Source of the DNA: Mesorhabditis belari
Taxonomy: Eukaryota; Nematoda; Chromadorea; Rhabditida; Rhabditidae
NCBI GenBank assembly: GCA_958450365.1
Contig: CAUEEP010000934.1
Location: forward strand, 1,137,501 to 1,201,500
Direction of reading: 5' to 3'
DNA length: 64,000 nt
Shown here: positions 1 to 11,230 of the stretch, one piece after another
Position numbering within the stretch: position 1 is the first letter of the stretch
How the letters are laid out: every line of letters begins with the position of its first letter
Translations under genes and position numbers: made by a program
Notes under the pieces: generated by a model
Databases searched by the model: none
Seen by the model: only the letters and a program-made list of their open reading frames with translations
What the model was told of the DNA's origin: nothing

Positions 1-730
1 TTACTAGGATTGATTTTTGGATCTTTTAGGATGATAGAATCGACTGTTAGGATCTTTTAAGATGCTAGAATCGATTGTTAGGATCTTTTATCATGCTAGG
101 ATCGATTGTTAGGATCTTTTAATATGCTAGGATCGATTGTTGGGATCTTTTAAGATGCTAAGATTGATTGTTAGGATCTTCTGGGAGGCTAGGATTGATT
201 TTTGGATCTTTTAGGATGATAGGATCGATTGTTAGGATCTTTTAAGATGCTAGAATCGATTGTTAGGATCTTTTATCATGCTAGGATCGATTGTTGGGAT
301 CTTTTAAGATGCTAAGATTGATTGTTAGGATCTTCTGGGATGCTAGGATCGATTGTTAGGATCTTCCGGGAGGCTAGGATTGATTTTTGGCTCTTTTAGG
401 ATGATAGGATCGATTGTTAGGATCTTTTAAGATGCTAGAATCGATTGTTAGGATCTTTTATCATGCTAGGATCGATTGTTAGGATCTTTTAATATGCTAG
501 GATCGATTGTTGGGATCTTTTAAGATGCTAAGATTGATTGTTAGGATCTTCTGGGAGGCTAGGATTGATTTTTGGATCTTTTAGGATGATAGGATCGATT
601 GTTAGGATCTTTTAGGATGCTAGGATTGATTTTTGGATCTTTTAGGATGATAGGATCGATTGTTAGGATCCTTTAAGATGCTAAGATCGATTGTTAGGAT
701 CTTTTAAGATGCTAGGATCGATTTTTTTAA
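1..730. repeat. 31-bp minisatellite with higher-order structure
   Basis: Tandem units of about 31 bp built on GATCGATTGTTAGGATC followed by TTTTAAGATGCTAG. A variant unit carrying CTGGGAGGCT (or CCGGGAGGCT) recurs at 181, 366 and 551, so groups of six units (185 bp) form a higher-order repeat. The array runs off the left edge. No gene is visible. Confidence 0.95.
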
Positions 731-1539
731 GGTAATACACAAAGTTATAGTCAGCTCATCGTCAATCTAGCCCATCAGCACTTCAACAAATACTTGACTT
801 GAAAGAAGCACATCTTTCTAACTTTTACCCACTGAATATACGAATAATTGTCCGTACAATAGTTTACTATGTACAGTGCGGTGCAAAACCATCCGCCACC
901 GCCCGTAAATTTCAATTTTCTGCGGCTCCCGTGGCAATGACAAAAAAAACTGAAAACGTAGTTAGATTCAGAGCCAAAAATAACCCTTAAACCCGAAAAA
1001 TCGTCGACATAGCACAAATAGGGAAAATGTCATAGCCGAAAAACGAAAATTCACCCGGTCTAGACGCAAGTCCGGTATTGAACGACAAGTACCGTAATGC
1101 CGGCTGTCTGGCTGTACCAAGGAGTAGTAAAAATGAATGCAAATCCCCGTACTCGACCCCGACTGTGTTACTAATGTAAAATTGAGTAAATGAGGTTAAT
1201 TCATTGAAAATTTCACTAAAAAAATTGCTCAAATGCTCAAATGAACTCAATTTTTACAAAATCCTTTCAAAAAGAGGTAAATGAATAGAAAAGAAATTGG
1301 ATAAGCTGAATATCTTTATCAACTTATTTATTAAATATGAAATTTTGAGCATTTCTAGACGTCATAATATTTAGAAAAAGGAATAGAAAGAGAAATTTTC
1401 GGTTTTTTTCTTCTTTCGATAGCCTTTCAAGGTGAAAAGATCGGATTTCGATTGGAAAAAGAAAAAAGAGGACGATGACGTTCTTTCTTTTGTCTCAAAA
1501 TATATTTCTAAGGTAATTCAACGGAATTCATAGCTGATT
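731..1539. other. AT-rich interval, nothing recognised
   Basis: Short open frames on both strands overlap one another and lack splice-site or domain support. No terminal repeats were seen. Confidence 0.5.
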
Positions 1540-1840
1540 TAGTGTGCCAGAGCGCTGGCGTTTACGTTTCTTTTGTACTCTCGGTGTACTTTGTGCTCGA
1601 GCGTAAACGCAGCCTTCTAGCTCACCGATTTCAATCATTTTTTTGGTTTTGAAATTTGGCTGAAGAGAATTCAGTTTAATTCGATTTAATTCGATTTAAT
1701 TACCCAATCCAATACCCAATAAAGGGCCGATTTATAAACAGCAGTGCGCTAGAAAAGGTGCGTTTACCCTTAAGCAAGAAAGTCCACTGTAAAAACAGAG
1801 AAGACACGGAAAGGCCAGTCTTCTGGTGCACTTAAAAAGC
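1540..1840. mobile_element. Dispersed palindromic repeat family, copies 1-2
   Basis: Contains the family's signature pieces: a 'GCGTTTAC' block, a 'TACTTTGTGCTC' block followed by 'GTAAACGCA', and a 'CTGGTGCACT' block. The same pieces recur in both orientations at more than ten places in the window, so this is a dispersed non-coding repeat and not a gene. Confidence 0.6.
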
Positions 1841-1879
1841 TAATGCTTTGGCTTAATTACCCATTTTGCTAAGCTCAAA

Positions 1880-2200
1880 CGACATTTTTAGAGCATTTTT
1901 GAGCATTTGTAAACATTTTGGAGCATTTTGGAGCATTTGTAGACATTTTTGAGCATTTTGGAGCATTTTTGACCATTTTTGAGCATTTTTGAGTATTTTT
2001 GAGCATTTTAAGGCATTTTTTGCGCATTTTAAACATTTTTGACCATTTTGGACCATTTTTGATCATTTTTTGACCATTTGAAAGCATTTTTGGCGCATTT
2101 GTAAACATTTTTGAGCATTTTGAGCATTTTTGATCATTTTTGACCATTTTAAATCATTTTTGGCGCATTTTTAAACATTTTTGACCACTTTTAAGCATTT
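1880..2200. repeat. Degenerate 10-12-bp GAGCATTTTT array
   Basis: Tandem degenerate units GAGCATTTTTG/GACCATTTTG. The minus-strand open frames here (Lys/Asn/Met-rich) are by-products of the repeat. Confidence 0.85.
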
Positions 2201-2489
2201 CTTTCAAACTTTAAACAATTCTATTTCATTCCACATTCAATTTATCAACTTTTTCCCCCCACTAAAGGTCAGTCTTTGAAAGAAATTCCCCCTTTTTCTT
2301 TTCTCGCTAGTTAGTTAGAACACAAATTATTCAGTGAGTCGAAAAGGTGGCCTAATGAATGGAAATTTTTGCTTTTTTTTTTTAAAAACGAAAAATCCAT
2401 CTTCATTTTAAGGAAAAAACGAGAAAATGATCAAAAATTTAGAAAAAAAAATCAGAATATTGGATAATTGGGTAATTGAAATGAGTTTA
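2201..2489. other. AT-rich interval, nothing recognised
   Basis: No coding pattern, tandem array or inverted terminal repeat was seen. Confidence 0.5.
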
Positions 2490-3300
2490 GATCTGACTTT
2501 GATCTGTCTTTGCTTTGCCAGAAGGCCATCGTTTACGTGCCGGCTTGTACTTTGAGGGTACTTTGTGCGTACTTTGTGCGCACAAACGCAAAGCCTCTTG
2601 TGCATTGAATTTTTTCGTTTTCTTTTGCGCAAATGCTTCTGGAAAATGAAGGATTCTGTGCACCGGAAAGCGTTTAATCCTTTTGAACACAAAGCACAAA
2701 TTGGAGAAGCGTAAACGCAGCCAAGCTGGCACACTGAATGTTTAGAAAAGGTTGATTTATTGACCGAATAAGTCGCTTTGTATTTAAATAAATTGAGCAC
2801 AAAGTATACTTGCAAACGCAAGTCACCTGGCACAGGGAAAAGCTCTGTGCTGAAACTGTACTTTCTGCTGAAAACATATCCCTTCTGGTGCACTGAAATC
2901 TTGATCTTTCTTGCAGCAAAGCCCCAGCAAAGGCCCAGCAAAGGCCCAGCAAAGCCTCAGCAATGGCCCAGAAAAGCCCCAGCAAAGCCCCAGCAAAGCC
3001 CCAGCAAAACCTCAAAGAAAATGCAGGATTCAGTGCACCAGAAGACGTGCGTTTCCAACTTTTCAACACAAAGCACACTTCTTGGCTTTGCAGAAATGTA
3101 AACGCTAGGAATCTGGTGCACTGAGTTACTTGTCGCATTCTGATTTAAATTGAGCAATTGTACTGTTATTTGAGAACGAATTGAGCTAAAATAGAGCTAA
3201 AATAGAGCTAAAATAGAGCTAAAATCGAACTAAAATCGTACGAGAAACGTGTGCCAAACTGCTTGCGTTTACCACAAATTTCAAACACAAAGTACATTTA
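2490..3300. mobile_element. Cluster of dispersed palindromic repeats with a 12-bp array
   Basis: Several head-to-head copies of the 'GTAAACGC ... CTGGTGCACTGAAT' family. At 2930-3015 they enclose a 12-bp array (unit CCCCAGCAAAGC). The arms read as inverted repeats, for example TGCACCAGAAG near 3040 against CTGGTGCACT near 3112. Open frames on both strands here follow the repeats and show no domain. Confidence 0.6.
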
Positions 3301-3865
3301 GAGAAAAGTTCTAAAGAAAAATTCTAAAGAAAAAAAAAATTTCAAATTCTAAAAAATCTCGAAAGCTCAAAAGAGGTGTGAGTTGACTGGGAGAGTTCTT
3401 TTTTTTCTCATTTTTCTCATTCACAGAATAGCCTGGCCTCTTTTTGACCAAAAATGGATATACTGAGAGATCTCAGGAGAGGCAGAGAGGTAAAAATATT
3501 CAGTCTTCTTTTTCTTTTTTTTTCTTTTTGGTCTTTTCAATTTCCTGGAGCTTTCCCCCTTTTTTTTGGCTGCTCCTAGACGTTTTTTCTCGTTTTTTTC
3601 TCGTTTTCTCCTGTTTCTTTTCCTTTTTCTAAGCTCATCTTGGAGATGAAAGTGATGTCATTCCATGGATCCACAAAAAAGTCCATATCTTTCAATTATG
3701 ATCTTGATTTTGAGCTGCGTAATTAAACCAGCTTTTCTTCTAACAAAAGGCTCGCTTTAAAGTTTTTATTAAGCTTTTTATTAAGCTTTTCATCTACTAG
3801 AAAGCTGACTTTAAACTTAGTTTTAAGCTCTTAAGAACATGTAAATAATTGGGTAACTGGACCGG
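3301..3865. other. AT- and T-rich interval
   Basis: Poly-T and pyrimidine-rich tracts around 3500-3630 and short repeats of AAGCTTTT. No supported gene. Confidence 0.5.
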
Positions 3866-3985
3866 CTTTGTTAGCTTTATTTTGGTGTACTAGAAAGCTG
3901 GCGTTTCCCCTAAACAATATGTTCATTGAGTGTACTCTGTGCTCAAGCGTAAACATCTTCTGCTGGCACACGACTGGGCAAACTG
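3866..3985. mobile_element. Dispersed palindromic repeat, further copy
   Basis: Carries the family's 'TGTACTCTGTGCTCAAGCGTAAAC' theme split over 3925-3955, with an arm 'TGGTGTACTAGAAAGCTGGCG' beginning near 3881. Same family as 1540-3300. Confidence 0.5.
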
Positions 3986-4407
3986 TTTCAAGTGAAAACA
4001 TGAGTTTAAAGTTGAGAAAAGATAGATCAAACAGCAGGCCCGGACAAACCTTTCTGGCAAATCTACAGATGATCCATATAATCCCGATTTTTAATATCTA
4101 CTTAGCCCTGGACATAGTAAGTTATGTCCAAAAACAGCTAAACAAAAACAGCTAAGTAGCTAAACAATCCAATAGCTAAAAAGAGAATGTCAACTGGGTT
4201 TGGTGACTAAATGACAAGTCATTCACTCTGGTCACTCTGGTCATTCGACGCAGAATTCAACGCTGATTCTGAATCTGTTTTTCTTTTTTTGCTATAAAGC
4301 ACTCTGTCAAAAGTTATAAGTGTGCAAAGTATGGGATTTTAGTTTTGTATAAGATTTTAGAGTTTATAAGCCGATTTCCCAAGAGGTTTTCGGAAGCGGT
4401 TTTAGGA

Positions 4408-4470
4408 AGTGGTGGCCGAGTGGCAGTGAGTTAGAAAACAAGGCAAAGAATCTCTAGTTCGAGTCGGTTT
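4408..4470 (+). pseudogene. tRNA-like relic (Ser/Leu-type A and B boxes)
   Basis: GGTGGCCGAGTGG resembles the 5' end and A box of Ser/Leu tRNAs, and TAGTTCGAGTC resembles a B box, spaced about 40 bases apart. No convincing acceptor or anticodon stem can be drawn, so this is a tRNA-derived SINE head or a dead tRNA. Confidence 0.35.
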
Positions 4471-4499
4471 TTCAAGCAAATGAATGCAATGTAAGTAGG

Positions 4500-5265
4500 G
4501 TGCAAAACAGTAAAAATTTGACTTGATTCTTGCTCGGAATCTTTTCCGATTTCATCTCAAACAGACAAACAAAGAAAAGAAAGTTGAGAAAGTTGAGAAA
4601 TTTGAAAATCTAAAGGCTAAAGTGCTCTCAAAAGCATTTAGAGAATCAGAGAATCAAAGAGAAGCAATCATTTTTCTCAAAATACCCAAATCGTCATTTA
4701 TTTAGAGCCTAATCATAATTAAATCATACCAAAAACGGAAAAATTACGTCTTGGTCATTGCTTTTCTCTCTAAAAAAAGCCCAAATTAATCAAATTTTGC
4801 TTTTTTTTTGCAAAAAACCCCCAAATTAGCTGAATCACGTCAAAGTTTTCCCATTTTTTTCTTTTATTTCATTCTATTATTATAATAGTTTCCAAATTTT
4901 ACACATCTAGTCAGATTAATGAGCCGAAAATTGAAAAATTAAATCGTTTGCGAGTTTTTTTATCGCAAAAATTACCGTGAGAGTGCTTCGATTTGGGAGA
5001 AAATCAAGCAAAAAATCGCAAAATGACGAAAATGAGAAAATTTTGGAACATTTTTGTGCAAATTTCTGACCTGGATTCACTTCAAAATCGATTCTAAAGA
5101 GTCCCCAGAATATCCTAGCAGTTGTTTACGCTATTTTGGGGCATATCTTTAAAAGATTGAATCTAGTTTGGCTATTTTTGAGCTCGTTCGGTAGATTGTT
5201 GAAAGATGTGTCGAATTCGGTAAAAAATCGCGAGATTTGAATCAAATTTGGAGAAAATATAGGCG
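4500..5265. other. AT-rich interval, nothing recognised
   Basis: No domain, array or terminal inverted repeat found on either strand. Confidence 0.45.
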
Positions 5266-5267
5266 AA

Positions 5268-5612
5268 GGCGCTAAGAGGCGAATGGGAGGCGCAATGGCG
5301 GGCGCAATGGCGAGGCGCTAATGGCGGAAGGGGCCATGGGAGGCGCAATGGCGAGGCCTGCGGCGCTATGGCGAGCTCGGCCTCCATGGCGAAGGCGCTA
5401 ATGGCGAAGGCGCTAATGGCGAAGGCGCTAAAGGCGAAGGCGCTAAAGGCGAAGGCGCTAAAGGCGAAGGCGCTAAAGGCGAAGGCGCTAAAGGCGAAGG
5501 CGCTAAAGGCGAAGGCGCTAAAGGCGAAGGCGCTAAAGGCGAAGGCGCTAAAGGCGAAGGCGCTAAAGGCGAAGGCGCTAAAGGCGAAGGCGCTAAAGGC
5601 GCTGTAGGGAGG
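5268..5612. repeat. GC-rich 15-bp minisatellite (GGCGAAGGCGCTAAA)
   Basis: The central part is about 14 near-perfect 15-bp units; the left edge is decayed and uses ATGGCG variants. At about 60% GC it stands out from AT-rich surroundings. Because the unit is 5 codons, it is open on both strands (Lys-Ala-Lys-Ala-Leu forward, Leu-Ala-Pro-Ser-Pro reverse). No start context or splice signal argues for translation. Confidence 0.95.
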
Positions 5613-5910
5613 TGTTCAAAGTAATTCCACTCCATTTTGACGAAACCAGCCCGGTATCCTTACGAGAAATCCTCTCCGAATCTGCAGTCGCCGTCCCATC
5701 ATCAGATGACTTGCGTGCTTCGGGTCCCCATCTTGCATGAATAAGCATCCTTGTCCCATTTTGGCTTGTGCATGAGGTAGCATGTGTACAAGGGCATACT
5801 GGAGATGTACAAGGACATATGTCCTTGTACTTATTGGCATCTATGATTCCGTCTATCAAAACCAGCGGACCAACGTCGGACGCCGACATACAACCTGAAC
5901 ATAAACACAA
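5593..5910 (-). pseudogene. Tc1-like transposase fragment
   Basis: Two overlapping minus frames together carry the Tc1 catalytic core: GPLVLIDGIIDANKYKDI, then MLPHAQAKMGQGCLFMQDGD with the DPKHAS motif. The second catalytic Asp lies in the QDGDPKHAS segment. A frameshift separates the halves and neither end of the protein is present, so the copy is dead. It abuts the 15-bp array on its 3' side. Family assignment rests on the motif spacing known for Tc1 transposases. Confidence 0.75.
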
Positions 5911-6546
5911 TTAGGTAGCTAACAAACAGAAAAAAAAGTCGGTAAAGCTTTAAGAATGTAAATCAACCGCATCTTAATTGAATCCGAGTTGCTAGAATTT
6001 TGAACCACCCTATAAATAGTCTTTTGAACGAACCGTCTCGTCTAAAAGTGACTTCTGGAATAATTTCTGGGAGATTACTCTCCCTGAATAGACAAATTAA
6101 CGGATCATATCCGAACACAGAGATTAATTTATTATCTGGTGAGATGGTGAGTGGTGAGGTAGATGTGATTGTTGGAAAAGGTGGCTGGTGTGGAATGATT
6201 TCCCTGTTTTTGGATCATGTTTCTTTTTTCTAAAACTGATCACCGAAAAATAGAAAATGATTGCTTAATTGCACGTTACCGTTAGAGACAAATTGTCCCT
6301 TCCACAGCCCAAACAAGCCCATCATTATTTTCTGTACATATCTTTTTTGGCAAATCTTTTTTTAACCTAAAGCATCTCCTTCGTCAGCGATCAAATTCAG
6401 AGATCAGAGATTCAGAGATCAGATTATTTGTCTTGCTTTATCTTTTAAGTGAGTGAATCGATCGTTTAGGAGATTTTATAAAGATCTCTTCGTCTCTAAA
6501 ACGGCACCTTTGCTCGAAGTACACCCCATCAAAGCATATAATGTTC

Positions 6547-7605
6547 TCAAAACTGTGAATGACATTGAAATTTTTGTAACTTCAGTAAACCGAGGGCAAA
6601 CACCACACTTTCTGATTTTCTCCCACCAATGAAACCGAGAGATCCCACCATCACAAAACTCAATTTTGTCATGAATTGGACTTTGTTCTGCATGTAGGCG
6701 TTTAATTTAAGGTCGTCAACAACGATTCTTCGAAGAGAAGATTGAGAGAAGCCAATCTCTTTTGCCATTTTACGGACGGACGGAATTTTTGCAGATTCTG
6801 TCCCGAACTTTTTTGATCATGCCCTTAGTTCTGGCTGTACGCTACCGACTTCTTCCAATCCGATCCTCATTTGTTCCAAAGACTTTAAACCTTTGAATCG
6901 TTCAATAAACAATGGTCTTGTTGATCTTCAGTCACTTGGCGATATCAGTCGCTTGTTGATCTTCAGTCGTTTGTTGATCTTCAGTCGTTTGTTGATCTTC
7001 AGTCGCTTGTTGATCTTCAGTCGCTTGGCGATGTCAGTCACTTGTTGATCATCAGTCGCTTGTTGATCTTCAGTCGCTTATTGATCTTCAGTCGCTTATT
7101 GATCTTCAGTCGCTTGGCGATGGCAGTCGTTTCCTTTAATGAGTCAACTATTCGATGTGATTTAGCACAAGCCTTAGCTTCTAGGCTCAGAAATTTCCAT
7201 TTGGCGTGGCCGGACTGAGCTTCATCTTCAAATAGATGCAATTATTCTGCTTTATTCTTTTCAACAGTAAATATCTTTTCATCACTGAACACGACATGAA
7301 GATGCCGGTTGTTTCCAAAACGTCTCAGCAGTGCCTTTGAGTGTGCTAATCGTTTAGCTTGTGTAGCCACCGACAACAATTGGACTTTGTTCTGCTTGTA
7401 GGCGTTCAATTTAAGGTCGTCAACAATGATTCTTCGAAGAGAAGATTGAGAGAAGCCAATCTCCTTCTCCATTTTACGGACAGAACGACAATTTTTGGAG
7501 ATCCTCATTTTTGAGATTGTCTCTTGGCTATTACCAAGCATGTTAATGAATCGATCCGTTAGCACGGTAACGATCCGTAGCCGGATCCGTTCATATTTAA
7601 AGACT
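6547..7605 (-). pseudogene. Decayed Tc1/mariner-superfamily transposase with internal duplication
   Basis: A helix-turn-helix segment (KEIGFSQSSLRRI followed by VDDLKLNAY and QNKVQL) occurs twice, at about 6670-6790 and 7390-7490. The shared DNA is about 98 bp (6688-6785 and 7388-7485), so part of the gene was duplicated. The 7242-7565 copy continues through a VVFSDEKIFTVEKN segment, the first catalytic Asp region. Minus-strand 7140-7210 (LEAKACAKSH) resembles the C-terminal LxAK(V/A)C motif of nematode Tc1-like elements. The order is scrambled and frames are broken. Confidence 0.65.
6930..7125. repeat. 18-bp minisatellite inside a transposase relic
   Basis: Units of TTGATCTTCAGTCGCTTG with single-base variants (TCGTTTG, TCGCTTATT). 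On the minus strand they read Lys-Ile-Asn-Lys-Arg-Leu in the relic's frame. The array separates the duplicated transposase pieces on either side. Confidence 0.9.
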
Positions 7606-7973
7606 TATTTGTGCGAAAGACAGGGTTAGCAAGTTTCTAAAATCAATTTCATTGATACTGACTCCGCTTGGCTAATAAGCTAATAAGCCAATAAGTAAAA
7701 TCAAGTTCGTCACTTGTTCGTTCGTCAAGTCAGCACGTTCGTCACAACCTTTGCCTTTGCTCAGAATAACAGTTAAACATAGATTGTACTTAGGGACGAT
7801 CCTCGTTTCTACTTATTATCCCCTGTAATTGCAAATTTTCTGCGAGATTCTTGAAAAAACTTTAGTGATTCATGGAAATCAAACTTCGAAGATCTGCCTC
7901 AAATTATTGGGTGATTTTTCGAAGAATCCACTTGAATATCTCAATTTCCTCATCTCCCAAGGGTAATTACTTT
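7606..7973. other. Interval upstream of the membrane-protein exons
   Basis: Contains short repeats (CTAATAAGC near 7672-7690) but nothing assignable. An open frame from 7872 continues into the next feature. Confidence 0.4.
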
Positions 7974-10900
7974 ATGACGAAAGATCAAGGTTTTCCGTGT
8001 TGCATACATGAAATCTATTACGATTCAACGATTACAAACTCTGAACCATTTCTTCTTTTGATTCTTTTACATATGACAAGCGTCTCGTCAGACTTGGCTA
8101 TTCAACTTGGAATCACTGTGATTGTGAGCCGAATTTTATCTAAGGCGAAATTTTCTATTGGATTGGTGAATTGAAAACTGCCGGCCATTGTCATATGTCA
8201 CAGTTTGAGCACTTTCTTCAAAAGAAACCCATTTTGGTGCCACTGGAAAAGTTGTAGAGAATCAAAAATCAAGCTTATATCCAAATTTTCAGAACGATTC
8301 AAAAACTGGTTTTCAAGAAATGCGAAATTTACGAATTTTCACAAAACTTACAACAAAACTTGCATTTTAAGCGAAACTACTAAGTGTATCTTTTTGGAAA
8401 TTTAGCTATAAGCCTAATTTTTGATTCTCTACAACTTTTCTATTGACACCAAAATGGGTTTCTTTTGAAGAAGTGCTCAAACTGGGACATTCCTCCATTT
8501 TTGAGCCTCCAGTCCTCCATTTTTGAGTCTCACACTTGTCTCACACACAAACCAAAATCCTACTCCGAAAGAGGAATCCGCAAATTGCCTGTAAAATGGG
8601 CAGAAGTCGTCAATAATAATGGAAATTATTTGGAATGAATTTATGGTTTTATGTTGAATAAACTTTAGTTCAAAGTTTTCAATTCAACAACCCAATATTT
8701 ACTTTTTTCCAAAGCACCATTTTCGTTTAGTTGACCACAGCGGGATTGATGAATGGAGGATGGGCTATTCGTGTATTATTTCGAAGTACAATTGTCACCG
8801 GCATCGTTAGACATTATTATTCTACAATTGTTTTCTTTTCGTCGCTCAGCAATGCAATGGTGCTGTTTTGGGGCGTGCCTAAGTCGTTATGGTGAGTAAA
8901 CGATACAGGATATTGTTCAAATATTGTCGACAAAGAAGATCTAATGTTCTCAAAAAATCATTCCTCTCTCCTATTCAAACAATGGCTTTGATTTCTAGCT
9001 TACTTTTTTAAGGTTGAATAGTAGCACATGAATAGTAGCACATGAATAGTAGCACATGAATAGTAGCACATGAATAGTAGCAACATGAATAGAGTAGCAC
9101 ATGAATAGAGTAGCACATGAATAGAGTAGCACATGAATAGTAGCACATAGCACATCAAAATTCTATAAAAAACCCAATTTCGCACCTTGACCGTGGCCTA
9201 TAATTATTAATTAGATTAAAAGCTTTGTAAATAGACAAAATTAAACTCTAAAGAGAAAACTTTATTTTAAAATCTTTATTTGATATCAATGAATTAAATT
9301 AACAATTAAATTCAAAGCGATCACCATTTTTAACTGAGCACACTGTCAAGCGTTTAGGTGGCGATCAAGTAAGCATCATCGAGTTCATCCCAGACTTTCT
9401 AAAGAATTTCTTCAAATTTTCAACATTTTTATGTGGTTTTAAGCAAGCTTTTGCGTCAAGAACGGACCAGATAGAATAATCCATCAAATTGAGATCTGGC
9501 TGGGTGGTCATTAAGAAAAAGAGATGAAATCGGGAAACTTTATTTCGCGAGAATCTTGGACTTTCTTGGCTTTATGGACCAAAGCCCCGTCTTCTTGAAA
9601 TATCGAAATTTGATTTTTGAAATGCTTTTGTGTCTAGTGCAAAATTTCAGCTTTGAGGAGATCGAGATAGTTAATAATAATAGATAATAAGCCACTGCAC
9701 TTATAATTATGGGCCACCGTGTAGTGTGCGATGAGGGAATATGTGCAGCACTATTGCTTGTTAAGTAACATTACTTGAGGTAGCCACCACTTGGAAATTT
9801 TGGAACAAAGTAGTAACGTTACTTACAAATCGTGGGACATTTGATACGTGCCCGCTCCTTTAGCCATTGGCAATATAACTTTGAGCTCAAATTTCTTGGT
9901 GTTGGGCTGTCCAATTTAAATAGTTTTTATACCAATCGACAGAGGAAGACTTGGTGCATCGAATGAGACCAAGAATATTGAAATTGAACAGCCCAACACC
10001 AAGATATTTGAGCTCAAACTTAGATTGCCAATGGCGAAGGGGGCAGGGCGCGTATCAAATGTACGATAACCTTACAAATGCCCTTATTAAAGTTCCCCCA
10101 ATACTGTAGTTGATTCATTCCTCCTTTTGTTTCTTTTCCGACTTCACTTTGTCAGCTCCCAGGTCAAACGAACTCAATATTCCCTGCATTGACAACATTG
10201 CCGGTTTCCTTGCACTCGGCTCAACATCCGTCACCTATACTGCAAAAGTGAGTTCACGAAATCAACAACAGCGCTATTGCTTGTTTAGTAACGTTACTTG
10301 AGGTAGCCACCGCTTGGAAAATTTGGAACCAAGTAGTAACGTTACTTACAAATCGTGGGACATTTGATACGTACCCACCCTTTTTGCCATTGGCCATCCA
10401 ACTTTGAGCTCAAATTTCTTGGTGTTGGGCTGTTCAATTTAAATAGTTTTTGTACCAATCGACAGAGAAAGACTTGACGCATTTAATGATATCAAGAATA
10501 TTGAAATTGAACAGCCCAACACCTAGAAATTTGAGTTCAAAGTTAGATTGCCAATGGCAAAGGGAGCAGGGCGCGTAGCAAATGTCTGACAATCGTTGAA
10601 CTCGCCTGGCACCAGCTAGCAACTTGTGCTGGGAAAATGTCGATGATCATGGCACCGATAGAGGCTCCTTTTGCCATTGGCAATCCAACTTTGAGCTCTT
10701 GTAGCAGATCGACGGTATTTTGAAATTTTTCAAATAAAAAGCTCATTAAAATCACTTTTTGAGCAAGCTTTTTACTTTAATATTTACTTGCTTTTCCGGT
10801 TCTTCTCGCCTTAAATCGATTTGTGGCTGTTTTTTTCAATTGGCACTTTTATCTGAATATGAAAACGATTCAACGATGCCAGTATTCGATTTTGATTGTT

Positions 10901-11078
10901 TACCCTTTAGTGGCAACTTGCCCGTTACTCTTTCGTTCGTTTTCCGCTCAAGATCAAAATCGCTTATGTTTTTTTTTCAGCTCCTTTTCGTTTAAAATGG
11001 CCCGGTAATGGGGAAAACTATTTCACGTTGGAAACACCCAATTATTTAGCTTCACAATATTTACACGTATCTTTATCG
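7974..11078 (+). CDS. Multi-pass membrane protein, possibly serpentine-receptor-like (partial exons)
   Basis: Exons supported by phase and hydrophobicity: about 7974-8123 (ends before GTGAGC) and 8731-8891 (starts after GTTTAG, ends before GTGAGT). Joined in phase 0 they give two hydrophobic stretches (SEPFLLLILLHMTS... and STIVTGIVRHYYSTIVFFSS). Likely further exons are about 10145-10251 (IDNIAGFLALGSTSVTYTAK), about 10823-10933 (CQYSILIVYPLVATCPLLF) and 10981-11078 (FRLKWPGNGENYF). Phases among the last three do not all match, so an exon is missing, an exon is mis-set, or the gene is decaying. Many nematode chemoreceptors are built like this, but no diagnostic motif was recognised. Introns hold three mobile elements (8158-8695, 9831-10068, 10354-10590) and an opposite-strand transposase relic. 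Confidence 0.4.
8158..8695. mobile_element. Mariner-type non-autonomous element in an intron
   Basis: Starts TTGGATTGGTGAATTGAAAA and ends with the imperfect inverted copy TTTTCAATTCAACAACCCAA, flanked by TA on both sides (8156-8157, 8696-8697). Inside is a long palindrome, arms about 8197-8265 and 8417-8486. The right third (8580-8690) matches inverted sequence at about 52380-52490, a second truncated copy. Removing it leaves an intron of about 70 bp with donor GTGAGC at 8124 and acceptor at 8730. Confidence 0.8.
9017..9145. repeat. 14-16-bp minisatellite (AGCACATGAATAGT)
   Basis: About eight to nine units of AGCACATGAATAGT, with GAGT insertions in the middle units. The minus-strand frame is a repeat by-product. 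Confidence 0.9.
9318..9606 (-). pseudogene. Tc1-like transposase C-terminal relic
   Basis: In successive minus-strand frames the segments IFQEDGALVHKAKKVQDS, MDYSIWSVLDAKACLKPH and KVWDELDDA appear in the order of a Tc1-like C-terminal third (second catalytic Asp in QEDGA, then the SPDLNP..DYxIW block). At least two frameshifts and in-frame stops separate them. It lies within an intron of the plus-strand membrane-protein gene. Confidence 0.7.
9831..10068. mobile_element. Palindromic MITE family P, copy 1
   Basis: The left arm begins CGTGGGACATTTGATACG and carries CCATTGGCAAT, TTTGAGCTCAAATTTCTTGG and TGTTGGGCTG. The right arm (from about 9978) is its inverted copy, ending GCGTATCAAATGTACG. 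Arms are about 95 bp and the loop about 45 bp. A flanking block TAAGTAACRTTACTTGAGG at 9763 recurs before copy 2. Confidence 0.8.
10354..10590. mobile_element. Palindromic MITE family P, copy 2
   Basis: Same arms and loop as copy 1, about 0.5 kb away in direct orientation and preceded by the same TAAGTAACGTTACTTGAGG block (10287). Bases 10609-10659 are an inverted, roughly 90% match to 19281-19331 next to copy 3, so extra sequence travels with some copies. Confidence 0.8.
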
Positions 11079-11230
11079 GTGAGTTCAAAAAAAAAAGAAA
11101 ACAACAGGAGACGCATGCTCATCGTTTTTCATGCTTTCGTTGACCAATTGAGTTTATTTTGGTGTATTTTGAAAGCTCTGCCGTAAATACTGTAATTGGA
11201 CTCCATAGGGTACTATTTTTTTCCCTAGAA

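Noticed and set aside
2408..3138. Overlapping 154- and 177-codon minus frames
   Set aside because: They run across dispersed palindromic repeats and a 12-bp array, and the repeated family elsewhere does not keep the frame.
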